64,000 nucleotides of DNA, taken from positions 1,860,001 to 1,924,000 of the forward strand of contig NZ_AP024749.1 of NCBI RefSeq assembly GCF_019702945.1. Reading direction: 5' to 3'. The stretch is from Flavobacterium okayamense. Its GTDB lineage: Bacteria > Bacteroidota > Bacteroidia > Flavobacteriales > Flavobacteriaceae. Made by a program: the position numbers and the translations under genes. How positions within the stretch are numbered: position 1 is the stretch's first letter; every line of letters begins with the position of its first letter. Below, one piece after another: positions 63,547 to 64,000 of this stretch. The notes beneath the pieces are model-generated. The model was not told the DNA's origin. It searched no databases and saw nothing but the letters and a program-made list of their open reading frames with translations.

Positions 63547-63987
63547 TTACAAAGCCGGTTCGTAACTTACAATCGCTTCACGTAACCAATCAGGAATTTC
63601 AATCGACTTCCCAATGGTTGTATCAATTAAAACTTGTACGCTTTTTCCTTTTGCGTGAATCACTTCGTTGTTTTCTTTATCTAAACTTGTAATTAAATAT
63701 TCAATCTCAAAGCTTTTTGAACCTAATTCAGACGTTCTAATTTTAATCGTTGGTTTGTTGGATGTAAGTTTTAATTCTTTAAAATAATCACATTCAATAT
63801 GAGCAATCACAAACATGTGTTTCGTCCAATCCCATTTTGGGCAAGCAGTTGGCATATAATAACCGCGACCCATTTGAAAATATTCAAAATAATAAACATT
63901 ATTCACATGATTTAAAGGATCCAAATCATTCCAACGGATGCTTAAAGGCATTGAAAATTTGAAGACGTTTGTGTTTATATTTTGCAT
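63547..63987 (-). CDS. Acyl-CoA thioesterase, 4HBT (hotdog) family
   Basis: 146 aa. The hotdog-fold catalytic region SIRWNDLDPLNHVNNVYYFEYFQ is of the YbgC/4HBT type, with the likely catalytic Asp in DLDPLNHVNN. The rest (FVIAHIECDYFKELKLTSN, IKIRTSELGSKSFEIEY) is standard. It should hydrolyse acyl-CoA or acyl-carrier thioesters. It is complete. The last 33 codons have a decayed second copy at 60463-60561, about 3 kb away. Confidence 0.88.
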   Translation of the reverse strand: MQNINTNVFKFSMPLSIRWNDLDPLNHVNNVYYFEYFQMGRGYYMPTACPKWDWTKHMFVIAHIECDYFKELKLTSNKPTIKIRTSELGSKSFEIEYLITSLDKENNEVIHAKGKSVQVLIDTTIGKSIEIPDWLREAIVSYEPAL

Positions 63988-64000
63988 AGTTGTGTGTATT

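Noticed and set aside
1..64000. CRISPR arrays, insertion sequences, tRNA, rRNA, tmRNA, RNase P RNA
   Set aside because: No spaced direct repeats, transposase motifs or RNA gene signatures were seen, and the gaps are too short for the larger RNAs. A tRNA could only be excluded firmly with a dedicated search.

Overview
The window reads as a chromosomal segment of an AT-rich Flavobacteriaceae bacterium (Flavobacterium-like). Supporting signs are the many TAnnTTTG promoter boxes of the Bacteroidota type, signal peptides ending in FAQ/YAQ/FSQ, a type IX secretion sorting domain, a TonB-dependent receptor, a fused E1 keto-acid dehydrogenase, leucine dehydrogenase, class 2 PyrD and the long form of NusB. 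Nearly all of it is densely packed coding sequence. No gap without a gene exceeds about 200 bases, and I see no rRNA, tRNA, CRISPR array, transposase or integrase.

Layout. 1-9266: a truncated ABC exporter, then leucine dehydrogenase, nusB, a DUF1573 lipoprotein, yajC, a DUF1801 protein, a propeller/M28/PDZ peptidase and pepT. 9387-18011: pyrD, HMG-CoA lyase, guaB, purB (two small genes coupled behind it) and a cysteine-free sirtuin. 18074-25884: a surface protein, then a coherent locus of ECF sigma factor, anti-sigma factor, two half-length DUF4331 proteins, a TPR lipoprotein and a histidine-rich TonB-dependent receptor. 25914-36064: trmH, small lipoproteins, a UbiE-like methyltransferase, a DEAD-box helicase, a TRIC-type channel, rdgB, an alpha-oxoamine synthase, a GNAT-like protein and an outer-membrane protein. 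36148-47616: a YfhO-like membrane protein, a glycosyltransferase with a TTG start, small membrane proteins, an Smr protein, an FHS sugar transporter, a cysteine desulfurase and a DUF1963 protein. 47809-63987: fused E1 dehydrogenase, a pseudo-peptidase joined to a beta-barrel, a secreted multidomain endonuclease, a LOG protein, uvrA, a DUF2971 protein, a small islet of two surface proteins plus a membrane-bound AraC regulator, and a thioesterase.

How genes fit together. Leucine dehydrogenase, the E1 enzyme and HMG-CoA lyase are three steps of leucine catabolism, though scattered. pyrD, guaB, purB and rdgB serve nucleotide metabolism and pool cleaning. The sigma/anti-sigma/DUF4331/TPR/TonB block looks like a self-regulated envelope uptake or surface system and is the best candidate for an uncharacterised system. 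The islet at about 60.5-63.5 kb is bounded by an intact thioesterase gene on one side and a decayed copy of that gene's 3' end on the other.

Small-scale features include an intergenic-type palindromic repeat inserted in frame inside pyrD, a related copy behind guaB, a 61-bp element with terminal inverted repeats upstream of purB, several apparently leaderless genes, and a GC-rich hairpin upstream of rdgB. All family assignments come from reading the sequences; no database search was run.
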